Shown here piece by piece: positions 23,652-32,374 of a stretch of 32,498 nucleotides of DNA. A program made the position numbers and the translations under genes. This stretch comes from Psychrobacter sp. 72-O-c (GTDB taxonomy: Bacteria > Pseudomonadota > Gammaproteobacteria > Pseudomonadales > Moraxellaceae): NCBI RefSeq assembly GCF_904846605.1, contig NZ_CAJHBI010000034.1:1-32498 (forward strand), read 5' to 3'. The notes under the pieces were generated by a model. That model saw only the letters and a program-made list of their open reading frames with translations, did no database searches and was not told where the DNA came from. Each line of letters opens with the position of its first letter. Positions within the stretch are counted from its first letter, which is position 1.

Positions 23652-24896
23652 ATGACCGCAGCCACCTTGTTTACGCCAAAAATTGCGCCACGGCCTGATA
23701 TACCGTCTGCTGAATCTGACCTGCATACCCAATCTTTAGAGGCTAACTCTTTGGAAGCTAATTTTTTCAATAATGATTCTTTAGAGACTGAAAAGTATAG
23801 TATTGAAGAGGGTAGTGATGAAGGTAGTGATGAAGACAGCACTGAGCAGAACGCTGGCGAACCGTCTGCTAACGAGCAAAAAGTTACTAAGTCAGCTCGA
23901 TTCCTCAAATTACAGAAAAAGATACGCAGACAAGTCTCATGGGCAATTCGTGATTTCAACATGATCGAGGATGGTGACGTGGTGATGGTCTGTGTCTCAG
24001 GCGGTAAAGACAGTTATACCTTGCTTGATATTTTGCTATTATTAAAGCGTATTGCCCCGATTCATTTCGACATAGTGGCGGTTAATCTGGATCAAAAACA
24101 GCCTGATTATCCGGAAGACGTATTGCCTGAATACTTAAATAAACAAGGGATTGCGCATTACATTTTAGAAAAAGACACTTATAGTATTGTCAAAAGTGTG
24201 GTGCCAGAAGGTAAGACTTATTGCTCTGTATGTTCGCGTTTGCGTCGTGGCTCGCTATATAGCTTTGCCCAACAGATTGGTGCAACCAAAATCGCTTTGG
24301 GCCACCATCGTGATGATATCTTAGCCACTTTCTTCTTGAACCTTTTTCACGGTGGCGCGCTCAAAGCCATGCCGCCAAAGCTACTGAGCGATGACCAACA
24401 GAATATATTAATTCGTCCTTTAGCTTACGTTGAAGAAAAAAACATCATTGAGTATGCGCGCTTAAAGGAATTCCCGATTATCCCATGTAATTTATGCGGT
24501 AGCCAAACCAATTTACAACGCGGCATCATTAATGACATGTTACGAGATTGGGATGACGCTCATCCGCAACGTTTGGCCTCTATTTTCAAGGCCATGCAAA
24601 ATGTCGCACCGTCGCAATTGGCCGATCGTGAGCTATTTGATTTTGAAAATCTAAGTTTGAATCGTGATGCAAATGGTAAGGAGCGGTTATTTGAAGGAGG
24701 TAATATTCAGGCAGGGCAGACTGACAGTTTAGCTGAAATTGGTTTACCGGTTGCTCCAAAACCCAAGACATCTAATCCAAAATTTGCTAATAGTAGTCAT
24801 CAGTCTATAGACGCGGTAAATAAAGCACCTGTCAATAATAGTACCTCTAGCCCCTCGCAAAAACAGAAGATCCCGACAATCAATCCAGTTATCTGA
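23652..24896 (+). CDS. ttcA: TtcA, tRNA 2-thiocytidine(32) synthetase
   Basis: 414 residues, against about 311 in E. coli. The core has the PP-loop SGGKDS (116-121), two Cys pairs: CSVC (191-194) and the later PCNLCGSQ, which hold a 4Fe-4S cluster, and [17 protein letters not shown]. The enzyme thiolates C32 of tRNAs, using ATP and sulfur. It has an 80-residue N-terminal extension rich in Ser, Glu and Asp, made partly of small duplications (SLEAN twice; GSDE twice), and a C-terminal tail of about 70 residues rich in Ser, Asn and Pro. Both tails look disordered and not needed for catalysis. No strong Shine-Dalgarno sequence precedes the ATG. A terminator follows at 24937-24969. Confidence 0.95.
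   Translation: MTAATLFTPKIAPRPDIPSAESDLHTQSLEANSLEANFFNNDSLETEKYSIEEGSDEGSDEDSTEQNAGEPSANEQKVTKSARFLKLQKKIRRQVSWAIRDFNMIEDGDVVMVCVSGGKDSYTLLDILLLLKRIAPIHFDIVAVNLDQKQPDYPEDVLPEYLNKQGIAHYILEKDTYSIVKSVVPEGKTYCSVCSRLRRGSLYSFAQQIGATKIALGHHRDDILATFFLNLFHGGALKAMPPKLLSDDQQNILIRPLAYVEEKNIIEYARLKEFPIIPCNLCGSQTNLQRGIINDMLRDWDDAHPQRLASIFKAMQNVAPSQLADRELFDFENLSLNRDANGKERLFEGGNIQAGQTDSLAEIGLPVAPKPKTSNPKFANSSHQSIDAVNKAPVNNSTSSPSQKQKIPTINPVI
23811..23834 (+). repeat. Exact 12-bp duplication in ttcA
   Basis: GGTAGTGATGAA occurs twice in a row, encoding GSDE twice in the acidic N-terminal extension. A related 15-bp imperfect duplication (SLEAN twice) lies just upstream near 23735-23764. Confidence 0.85.
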
Positions 24897-24936
24897 CTGG
24901 CTCATAAAAGCAACTGACTTACCGTTTGACTAACCA

Positions 24937-24969
24937 AAAAAAACCAGCTCGTTGATAGCTGGTTTTTTT
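24937..24969. terminator. Rho-independent terminator between ttcA and ccoH
   Basis: CCAGCT (24944-24949) with AGCTGG (24957-24962), extended by AAAAAAA and TTTTTTT on the two sides, forms a 13-bp stem with a 7-nt loop. It can serve the convergent ttcA and ccoH genes. Confidence 0.9.
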
Positions 24970-25016
24970 ATTGATGAGGATTATTCACTCAATTTCTAAA
25001 ACGTGCTTGTTGATGG

Positions 25017-25607
25017 CTATAGATTTTTAGCAAAAACAGGCAGAGGATCGAAGCTCACCTTTGAGCGCGGTAATTTTGCCACATCCTGCATGCGCCAATC
25101 ATCTTTACCTTCATTGCTGACCTGTAAGTAATATTTAGCTTTAACACCTTCTAAGCTCACTTGCGCGCTGTACTTATTACCGCTTTGGTATTGCAGCACC
25201 ACATCACGATCTTTTTTGATATCGGTCGCGTGTGAGATAGATAAATCGAGGGTATCAGGATAGGTCAGGGGCGTACCGTTAAGTAGCTTACCCGTTTGCA
25301 AACTTTGCTCAGGATAATTCAAATAAAAAGTAATATCGCCATTATCTGAAAACTGTAAATCACCATGCAAGTCTAAATCATAAGTTAGCTTATCGCGCGA
25401 TACATCGTGGTATAAGGTTTTGCCGTCCATATACCAGTCATCACGAACCACGCTATCGCGAATTTGGTAAGAGTAATATACAAACCAAATGCAGGCAATA
25501 ACCACGAAAGCCGGCATACCAATCACGAAGATAATTACCATGTAGTTCTTATACCACGGCTGACTGTCTTGATGTTTAAAGTTCGGTGATGGAGTAGGAG
25601 TAGACAT
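25017..25607 (-). CDS. ccoH: CcoH/FixH family cbb3 oxidase assembly protein
   Basis: 196 residues. A cytoplasmic N-terminus rich in Pro/Ser (1-18), one transmembrane helix (about 22-45, MVIIFVIGMPAFVVIACIWF), and a periplasmic beta-rich domain match FixH. The segment YYSYQIRDSVVRDDWY after the helix is a typical FixH feature. CcoH is needed for stable assembly of the cbb3 oxidase. It is 216 bp downstream of ccoG on the same strand, so the two may be separately transcribed or joined by a long leader. The homologue length is usually 150-180, so this one is slightly long. The start at 25607 has AGG nearby. Confidence 0.85.
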   Translation of the reverse strand: MSTPTPSPNFKHQDSQPWYKNYMVIIFVIGMPAFVVIACIWFVYYSYQIRDSVVRDDWYMDGKTLYHDVSRDKLTYDLDLHGDLQFSDNGDITFYLNYPEQSLQTGKLLNGTPLTYPDTLDLSISHATDIKKDRDVVLQYQSGNKYSAQVSLEGVKAKYYLQVSNEGKDDWRMQDVAKLPRSKVSFDPLPVFAKNL

Positions 25608-25823
25608 AAAATACCTATTAGTGAAGTCTCTATTGAACGTATCAACTGATAAAGCTGACTCTTAAATGTAGCCACTTTAATGACAATCAGCAATCGCAGT
25701 CAGTATAGCTTGATTTTTCAGGTACTGCATCTGCTAAGTGCCTGATAAATTTAAATGTTTAATATTTATAAATATTCCATAAACAAGTCTATAGCGGTAT
25801 AAGCTAATAATATCGTCAAATAC

Positions 25824-27233
25824 TTACTGACCTTGAGTGGTAAAGACGTTCTGCTTACTAACTTTATATTTACCACCTTCACTAACCACATTTAAAGTAA
25901 TTGGCGTCCGGCCTTCGTCGACAACTTTAGGGTCACCGTAAATACTTACTGACATATCGAAGCTTTCACCAGGATCTAATGGCACATCATTAAAAGTCAA
26001 ATGCAAGCTTAGACCTTCTTTTGGCGCTAAGGTAATAGTATAAGTGTGCTCGTCTTGAGTTTTATTGGTTAGCTTGACGATATAACTGTTTTCAATCATC
26101 CCTTGCGTGTTGAGCGAGGACAGCTGATTACGGTCACGGCGAATATCAATCTCTAACGGTACGCGATCGGTCAAGGCATAAACTAGACCACCACATAAAA
26201 TGACAATGACTGCCAGATAAGCAAAGAACCGCAGGCTAAATACTTGACTTTTTTCTTTTTCTACTAACTGACGCTCAGTGGTATAGCGAATCAGACCACG
26301 TGGATAACCTACCTTGTCCATGACTTCATTACAAGCATCGACACAGGCGGCGCACTGGATACAGGCCACTTGCAAACCATCACGAATATCGATACCGGTG
26401 GGGCAGACCTGCACACACATTTGACACTCAATACAATCGCCTAAATCGTCAGGGTTGGTGCCTTTCTTGCGCGCGCCGCGAGGCTCACCGCGTTCATAAT
26501 CGTAGGAGACGATAAGGGTATCTTTATCAAACATGACACTTTGAAAACGGCCATAAGGACAAATTTGAACACACATCTGCTCCCGCATATAGCCGGCATT
26601 AACGTAGGTAGAAAACGCAAAAATAAATACTGAAACCCATATCCATGTTGACCAATCAGGAAAGGGTATAAATCCTATCATTTGCCAACTTTGATATAGG
26701 GCGTCTGTCCCCGATACATAACTGACGAAAGTAGTGGCTGTAATCATCGAAAACACGAACCAAATAAAATAAACTAAAAAGCGCTTAAAAGCTTTACTGA
26801 CGCTCATCGGTTGTTTATCGAACTTAATACGTTTGTTGCGGTCACCAATAACCCACTTCTCAACATATTGGTATAGATGTGTCCAAATCGTCTGCGGACA
26901 CGCATACCCACACCACACCCGTCCCGCATAAACGGTCACCATAAATAAAGTAAAAGCCGCAATAAGCGCAAATGCTGCGATAAAGTAGAAATCTTGGGTC
27001 AAAAAGGTCATGCCAAAAATATAGTAATGCTGAGAGGGGACATCAAACCAAATTGCCTGCCTATCGTTATAGCGCAGCCACGGTAAAATCAAAAACAGTG
27101 CCAAAAACGCATACATACTGATGACACGAATGTTTTGATAAAAGCCCGTGACAAATCGGGGATGGATACGATGTTTTGTCGCATCAAGATCGATTTGCTG
27201 TATAGGGATTTTATTAGGTTGTTGTGCTGACAT
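25824..27233 (-). CDS. ccoG: CcoG (FixG/RdxA), cbb3 oxidase accessory iron-sulfur protein
   Basis: 469 residues. Several transmembrane helices (about 36-52, 80-103, 152-172, 195-210 and 335-355). Cys motifs: CGYACP (108-112), CVQICPYGRFQ (221-231), and two 4Fe-4S clusters at CIECQMCVQVCPTG (267-280) and CIQCAACVDAC (291-301). The C-terminal domain is periplasmic and Ig-like. CcoG is thought to reduce copper for CcoI or the catalytic subunit. It lies 500 bp downstream of ccoP, after a strong terminator, so it has its own promoter. AGAGG precedes the ATG. The next gene is ccoH. Confidence 0.95.
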   Translation of the reverse strand: MSAQQPNKIPIQQIDLDATKHRIHPRFVTGFYQNIRVISMYAFLALFLILPWLRYNDRQAIWFDVPSQHYYIFGMTFLTQDFYFIAAFALIAAFTLFMVTVYAGRVWCGYACPQTIWTHLYQYVEKWVIGDRNKRIKFDKQPMSVSKAFKRFLVYFIWFVFSMITATTFVSYVSGTDALYQSWQMIGFIPFPDWSTWIWVSVFIFAFSTYVNAGYMREQMCVQICPYGRFQSVMFDKDTLIVSYDYERGEPRGARKKGTNPDDLGDCIECQMCVQVCPTGIDIRDGLQVACIQCAACVDACNEVMDKVGYPRGLIRYTTERQLVEKEKSQVFSLRFFAYLAVIVILCGGLVYALTDRVPLEIDIRRDRNQLSSLNTQGMIENSYIVKLTNKTQDEHTYTITLAPKEGLSLHLTFNDVPLDPGESFDMSVSIYGDPKVVDEGRTPITLNVVSEGGKYKVSKQNVFTTQGQ

Positions 27234-27734
27234 AAACTTGCCTCTTTAAAAAAAGAATCAGTCTGCTGGCATGGGTAACAAACACCTATTATAAAAATAA
27301 GATGTGTGAGCTTACGCTGTTATCAATGTCAGTAAGTAGGGGAGGTTTTGTGCATAATAAATGCTAATTTTGTCCCAACTACTGAATGGGTGATTATAAG
27401 TAACGGGTTATAATACTGATTTATAGCGCTAATTTATGGTAAAAATTATTTTGCCATTCCCCTTATTATAAATGGGGATATAATCTAAAAAAACAATCAC
27501 TATATAAGAATAAATATCGATATGAAGGCCATATAGTGCGTGCTATCACGCTAAAAAATATCAAAAAAATGACTTCTAAATTTTTTTATTAATAATTAAG
27601 AAAAAGTACTGATCAAAAATATTTAACTTAAAATTTTGAATGAAATTGTTTAAATAAAAAAGGAGAACCGCAATGACAGTTCTCCTTTTTTTAAATATCA
27701 TTATCCTATGATATGGCAATCTAACGAAGCGCTC
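27234..27734. other. Intergenic region between ccoG and ccoP
   Basis: 500 AT-rich bases. It holds the ccoP terminator (27656-27692) and presumably the ccoG promoter; TATAAT is present on the minus strand at 27288-27293 without a clear -35. I find no other gene or RNA. Confidence 0.55.
27656..27692 (-). terminator. Rho-independent terminator after ccoP
   Basis: GGAGAAC (27662-27668) pairs with GTTCTCC (27679-27685), extended by A's and T's on both sides. Minus-strand transcription from ccoNOQP should end here, which separates the structural genes from ccoG-ccoH. Confidence 0.88.
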
Positions 27735-28889
27735 TTAATTAGCAGTAGCCGCTGCGGGCGCTGCTGCTTTAGGCGCAGTAGCATTGGCAGGTATTGATGC
27801 TTTAGCTGTCAGCGCACCTCGGTCTGATAACGAATAAATATAAGCAGCTACTAGCATAATACGCTCGTTACCTAGCTTAGTTTCCCATTGTGGCATAACG
27901 CCTGCACGACCGTAACGTAAAGTATTACGTACCGTTTCACGCTCGCCACCATACAACCAAATAGTATCGGTTAAGTTTGGCGCACCTGCTGAAATCATAC
28001 CCTTACCGTCTTTGTCATGGCACAACGCACAATTTTGCTGAAAGATTGCACTACCTTCAGCGACCAGAGTCTTATCAAGCTTACCATTACCTTTATCACC
28101 GTTGTTAGATGATAATGACAACACATACTCTGACGCTGCACGTACGCCTTCTTCACCGATTTGATCACGCCAAGCGGGCATACCACCAACACGACCATTA
28201 TGTAGCGTCGTTAAGATATTGGTAGCTTCGCCGCCATACAACCAGTCATTATCGGTTAAGTTAGGGTAGCCTGTGGCACCTTTAGCATTAGAGCCATGAC
28301 AAACCGAGCAGTTTTGTAAGTACAGGCGACTACCCACTTTTAGAGCATTTGGATTTTCAGCAAGCTTCTCAACTGCCGGTGCAAGTTCTGCAATCTTATC
28401 ATCAATCTTAGTTTGCAGATCAGCCGGCGGCGCCTCACTACGACGCATAGTCGCTTGCATCTCATTTAAAGTGTCTAATGTCTGCGCTGCGCCAGTGGCA
28501 TTCGCTTTTACCAAAATACTTTTTTCAAAGTTATCAGTAAATACTTTATTGTTGCTCTCAAGTTCATTAGCCAGCTCATTATGAGAGGTCCAAGGTACAG
28601 TTTCGCCATCGACTTCTACCGTTGCGATACCTTCCCACTTTGATGGGAAAATACCAGGGAAGAACACCCAGTAGGCAACCCCCCAGACGATGGAACCAAA
28701 AAATATCACCAACCACCACTTAGGCAGTGGCTTATCGTATTCTCGGATACCGTCGTAGTCATGACCTGTTGTGCCGTCTTCTTCTACTTCTGGTTTATAC
28801 TTTAATACCATTAGTAACACAGCAAGAATACCAGCCCAACACATGATACTGAGTATGGTGATCCAAGAACTCCAAAAAAATGTCATCAT
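27735..28889 (-). CDS. ccoP: CcoP, cbb3 cytochrome c oxidase subunit III (dihaem)
   Basis: 384 residues. Two N-terminal transmembrane helices (about 8-30 and 57-78) are followed by a periplasmic part with two c-type haem sites: CSVCH (194-198) and CALCH (287-291), each with a distal Met in GGMPAW (236) and GVMPQW (332). The C-terminus is Ala/Pro-rich. It is longer than usual (about 300-315) because of an insert of roughly 80 residues (about 104-185) between the second helix and the first haem domain. CcoP passes electrons from cytochrome c4/c5 to CcoO/N. Its ATG overlaps the ccoQ stop codon by four bases (ATGA), a sign of translational coupling. Confidence 0.96.
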   Translation of the reverse strand: MMTFFWSSWITILSIMCWAGILAVLLMVLKYKPEVEEDGTTGHDYDGIREYDKPLPKWWLVIFFGSIVWGVAYWVFFPGIFPSKWEGIATVEVDGETVPWTSHNELANELESNNKVFTDNFEKSILVKANATGAAQTLDTLNEMQATMRRSEAPPADLQTKIDDKIAELAPAVEKLAENPNALKVGSRLYLQNCSVCHGSNAKGATGYPNLTDNDWLYGGEATNILTTLHNGRVGGMPAWRDQIGEEGVRAASEYVLSLSSNNGDKGNGKLDKTLVAEGSAIFQQNCALCHDKDGKGMISAGAPNLTDTIWLYGGERETVRNTLRYGRAGVMPQWETKLGNERIMLVAAYIYSLSDRGALTAKASIPANATAPKAAAPAAATAN

Positions 28890-29065
28890 TTATCCTTATT
28901 GCGCTGCTCGTCAGATAAGGGTTCTTTATCCTCATCATCAAGCGCAAGTTGTGCATCTTCTTCGAAGCGTTTTTTGTTTTTTGGCGAATACGCCCACCAT
29001 GCAACGCCTACGAAGGCAACAAAGGCAGAAACGGTCGCAATTGTTTGTAATTCACCAATACCCAT
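28886..29065 (-). CDS. ccoQ: CcoQ, cbb3 oxidase small subunit
   Basis: 59 residues, too short for many gene callers: [20 protein letters not shown] then a membrane helix of about 20 residues ending VAWWAYSPKNKK, then a charged acidic tail (EEDAQLALDDEDKE). This is the normal CcoQ/FixQ layout: one helix followed by a short cytoplasmic tail. Its ATG shares a base with the ccoO stop (TAATG), and its stop overlaps the ccoP start (ATGA). AAGGA precedes it. It stabilises the oxidase. The order NOQP is standard. Confidence 0.92.
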   Translation of the reverse strand: MGIGELQTIATVSAFVAFVGVAWWAYSPKNKKRFEEDAQLALDDEDKEPLSDEQRNKDK

Positions 29066-29703
29066 TAGCGCTGTCCTTCCATTGCGGTACCTAACTGTTG
29101 AAGATAGGCAACCAAAGCATCAAGCTCAGTGGCACCAAGAACCGCATCAGGAGCACCATTGATATCTTCTTCAGTATAAGGAACGCCGAAACGGTCACGG
29201 AATAGACGCATTTTTTCTTGAATATCTGAGCCATCGACTTCATTTTCAGCAAGCCAAGGGAAACCAGGCATAACCGATTCAGGCACCAAAGAGCGTGGAT
29301 CCATCAGATGTTGTTTTTGCCAATCTTCAGAGTAGCGTCCGCCAACACGTGCTAAATCAGGTCCCGTACGTTTTGATCCCCACAAGAATGGGTGATCCCA
29401 CGTTGACTCAGCAGCCCGTGAATAGGGTCCATAACGCTCAACTTCTGCGCGTAGTGGACGAATCATTTGGGTGTGACAAACGTGACACCCTTCACGAATA
29501 TAGATATCACGGCCCTCAAATTCAAGCGCGGTCCAAGGCTCCATAGAGGGAAGGGGAGCGTTCACCCCACCATCTTCAGGGCCCTTATTGTCATATATCA
29601 GCGGCACAATCTCAACTAGCGTTGCAAAGCTAATGGCAATAACGATACCGATGACCAACAAGCCTGTATTTTTTTCAATAATCTCATGCGGTGTACCAGC
29701 CAT
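29065..29703 (-). CDS. ccoO: CcoO, cbb3 cytochrome c oxidase subunit II (monohaem)
   Basis: 212 residues. One N-terminal membrane helix (about 14-32), then a periplasmic monohaem domain with CHVCH (73-77), preceded by GRDIYIREG, and followed by [20 protein letters not shown] and [16 protein letters not shown]. It is the electron relay between CcoP and CcoN. AAGGAG precedes the start, the best ribosome binding site in the operon. It lies 9 bp after ccoN. Confidence 0.97.
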   Translation of the reverse strand: MAGTPHEIIEKNTGLLVIGIVIAISFATLVEIVPLIYDNKGPEDGGVNAPLPSMEPWTALEFEGRDIYIREGCHVCHTQMIRPLRAEVERYGPYSRAAESTWDHPFLWGSKRTGPDLARVGGRYSEDWQKQHLMDPRSLVPESVMPGFPWLAENEVDGSDIQEKMRLFRDRFGVPYTEEDINGAPDAVLGATELDALVAYLQQLGTAMEGQR

Positions 29704-29712
29704 GATCGCTCC

Positions 29713-31194
29713 TTATACGTTGGCTGTCGAGGTTTCATCGACACTAGGTTCATGATCGGTCGGATCAGCGACATCTACCGGCTTACCTTCTGGCATCTGA
29801 AGCGTTTTGTAGCAGTTATATGCCATAACGAACATACCTGATACATAGAGCAGACCACCGAAAGCACGACCAATATACGGGTAATGCGAGAACTCAACGG
29901 TATCAACGAAGCTGTATACTAATGTACCGTCGGGGTTAGTAGCGAGCCACATCATGCCCTGACCAATACCTGAGATCCACATTGATACGATATAGAATAT
30001 AGTACCCGCCGTTGCCAGCCAGAAATGGGTAGTAATCAAGCTGATTGAATACATTTTTGGCTTGTTATAGATACGCGGTAATAATACGTACAATGAACCA
30101 ATGGTAATCATACCTACCCAGCCAAGTGCACCTGAGTGTACGTGTCCAATGGTCCAGTCAGTGTTGTGCGATAACGCGTTGACCGTCTTAATCGACATCA
30201 TTGGACCTTCGAAGGTTGACATCGCATAGAACGACAATGCCACAATCATAAAGCGAATGATCGGATCGGTACGCAGCTTATCCCAGCTACCTGATAAAGT
30301 AAGAACCCCGTTAATCATACCGCCCCACGATGGCGCGAATAGGATAATAGAGAACACCATTGCTAATGACTGCGTCCAATCTGGCAGCGCTGAATAATGC
30401 AAATGGTGACCACCGGCCCACATGTAAGAAGCAATCAATGCCCAAAAGTGAACAATAGACAAACGGTAAGAATAAATAGGACGGCCAATCTGTACTGGGA
30501 CGAAGTAATACATCATCCCTAAGAATGCCGCCGTCAGATAAAAGCCTACTGCATTGTGCCCATACCACCACTGCACCATGGCATCAGTTGCACCGCCAAA
30601 TAATGAATAAGACTTAAACGCACTAACAGGAATGGCCATACTGTTTACGATGTGTAGTAGCGCAATCGTAATAATAAAGGCAGCAAAGAACCAGTTAGCC
30701 ACATAAATATGTGAGGTTTTACGTTTGATGAGCGTACCGAAGAAAACAATGGCATAAGAAATCCATACCAATGCAATCAAAATATCGATCGGCCACTCAA
30801 GCTCAGCATATTCTTTGGTCGAGGTCAAACCCAACGGAAGGGTGATCACGGCAGATACGATGACCGCTTGCCAACCCCAGAAGGTAAACCAAGCCAAGTA
30901 AGGAGCAAATAACCGCGTCTTACAAGTACGCTGGACAATGTAGTAAGACGTTGCGAACAAGGCACAACCACCAAACGCAAAAATAACGGCGTTAGTATGC
31001 AGTGGTCTTAGACGACTGAACGTCAGCCACGGAATGTCGAAGTTGAGTGCTGGCCATGCCAACTGTGAAGCAAGGAACACTCCAAGACTCATGCCGACGA
31101 TGCCCCATACTATGGCCATGATCGTAAAGAATCTTACGACAGTGATTTCATATTCACGGTCAACTGGGGCGACTGCTGTGTTTTGTAAACTCAT
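29713..31194 (-). CDS. ccoN: CcoN, cbb3 cytochrome c oxidase subunit I
   Basis: 493 residues, twelve transmembrane segments. The haem and CuB ligand His residues are visible in [33 protein letters not shown] and [13 protein letters not shown], with HSGALGWVG further on. It reduces oxygen to water at high affinity and pumps protons. AAGGA precedes the ATG. The C-terminal 25 residues (Pro/Asp/Glu-rich) are cytoplasmic. It starts the NOQP operon, whose promoter should lie in 31195-31861. Confidence 0.97.
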   Translation of the reverse strand: MSLQNTAVAPVDREYEITVVRFFTIMAIVWGIVGMSLGVFLASQLAWPALNFDIPWLTFSRLRPLHTNAVIFAFGGCALFATSYYIVQRTCKTRLFAPYLAWFTFWGWQAVIVSAVITLPLGLTSTKEYAELEWPIDILIALVWISYAIVFFGTLIKRKTSHIYVANWFFAAFIITIALLHIVNSMAIPVSAFKSYSLFGGATDAMVQWWYGHNAVGFYLTAAFLGMMYYFVPVQIGRPIYSYRLSIVHFWALIASYMWAGGHHLHYSALPDWTQSLAMVFSIILFAPSWGGMINGVLTLSGSWDKLRTDPIIRFMIVALSFYAMSTFEGPMMSIKTVNALSHNTDWTIGHVHSGALGWVGMITIGSLYVLLPRIYNKPKMYSISLITTHFWLATAGTIFYIVSMWISGIGQGMMWLATNPDGTLVYSFVDTVEFSHYPYIGRAFGGLLYVSGMFVMAYNCYKTLQMPEGKPVDVADPTDHEPSVDETSTANV

Positions 31195-31861
31195 TGGATG
31201 ATTCCTTTACAGCCCGAATTATCAACAGAATTAACTAACTCTCCGCGGCATCTGGGTTATAAAAAGAGTGCTATAACCAGATAATGACTGCGGTACCTGC
31301 TGGTGTCTGACTTGCTTACTACCGTAACGGTTCATTAACTATCAAGCTAGGCCTTCGCTAGACAGCAGCGAGTGCTGATGGGTAGAGGACGGCGCTAAAA
31401 AGGCACTGGGCTCACAGCTAGTCGATAGTAGGATTGTTAATATATCGTTCAAGTTAATAAGAAAGTACGCCGTCTTTGAGCATCAAACATCTAATAGTAC
31501 TAAATAGCTGTCTTTATTTTTACTAATATTACTATTAACGAAGTCAGTAGCTATAAGTTAGTAGTTGTAAATTAGCACGTATAATTAGTACTTATAAAAC
31601 TAGGATACTGACATAAATTTGGTAACAAAAAACTCATGAATCATAGATGTATGCTAGCGGCGGCTGACAAAAAACAGGTTTACGTAACGTTTAGTTAAAA
31701 CTCCCGACTCTGTTTAAGGGTATTGTAACGCAATACTAAGCAAATATCATCAGAACTATGCGCCAAAATACAAACTCTTTGGTAAATAGTTTAGCAGACA
31801 ACTTATTATGACAACAACATAAATGCATTTTAGATGCCGCTTGGCTGTCGCCTAAGGGTTC
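31195..31861. other. Upstream region of ccoN, up to the IS630 remnant
   Basis: About 667 AT-rich bases with no gene. It contains an inverted repeat at 31251-31281 (TCTGGGTTATA with TATAACCAGA, one bulged G) and a degenerate 13-14-bp AT-rich repeat at 31552-31605. No clean FNR/ANR box (TTGATNNNNATCAA) is present, although such a site is usual upstream of ccoN. Confidence 0.55.
31552..31605. repeat. Degenerate AT-rich tandem repeat, about four units of 13-14 bp
   Basis: Units begin at 31552, 31566, 31580 and 31593, with a shared form near TATAAATTAGTAC. The match between units is imperfect, and simple AT-richness may explain part of it. Confidence 0.35.
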
Positions 31862-32374
31862 TATAGTCAATTCAAAATAAAAGTGTTATGTCCAGGATTA
31901 ATATCGTAAAACAATTTAGATAAGTCATTTTCCATCCAACCTTGGCGTAGAAACTTTACTTGTGCCCACTTTTTCTCAATAGGATTTAGATCAGGACTGT
32001 ATGGCGGTAGAAATAATAGGCGATGACCATGCCTATTAAGCAATCTTTGAACTCGCTTATGAAAGCTTGCGTTGTCCATCACAATCACGCACTTGGTTTT
32101 GAGGCTTGGGATTAGTGTGTATTTGCACCAGTCATAGAATATGTCACCGTTAATGTTTTTCTCAAAGTAATCAAGCGCGAATAATACTTTCTCGTATAAG
32201 GCACCAATAACGTTGGTTCGTTTTTTACCTTGCCAATTATAGCTGTCGATGCAAGGGCTTCCAATGGGTGCATAGCCGTAAGGGCGAATGGTTTCGCTCT
32301 CAAATCCACTCTCATCCATGTATACAATAGCAAAACCTTGAGCGATGTAGTCGTTAAGTTTGCTTAGATAGTTA
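31862..32374 (-). mobile_element. IS630-family element, 3' remnant
   Basis: The outer end TATAGTCAAT (31862-31871) matches the reverse complement of the IS630 end at 118-127. The transposase stop codon (31867-31869) lies inside this terminal repeat. The 5' part of the element is missing in the window, apparently because an IS982-family element starts near 32375. Confidence 0.7.
31867..32374 (-). pseudogene. IS630-family transposase, C-terminal part, interrupted
   Basis: The frame encodes the catalytic half of an IS630-type DDE transposase: YLSKLNDYIAQGFAIVYMDE, leading into ESGFESET (first Asp), KCVIVMDNASFHKRV (second Asp) and FLPPYSPDLNPIEKKW (Glu). An internal ATG at 32317-32319 would begin a 150-residue product with all three acids but without the DNA-binding domain. 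Upstream of about 32375 the frame stays open to 32418, but the translated residues (FFYLFLRLSRT) no longer look like IS630 and belong instead to the end of the neighbouring element. So the gene is almost certainly broken. Confidence 0.72.

Noticed and set aside
27315..27328. FNR-like half site (TTGAT) upstream of ccoG
   Set aside because: The second half (GCGTA) matches ATCAA at only one position; a single half site is expected by chance in AT-rich DNA.
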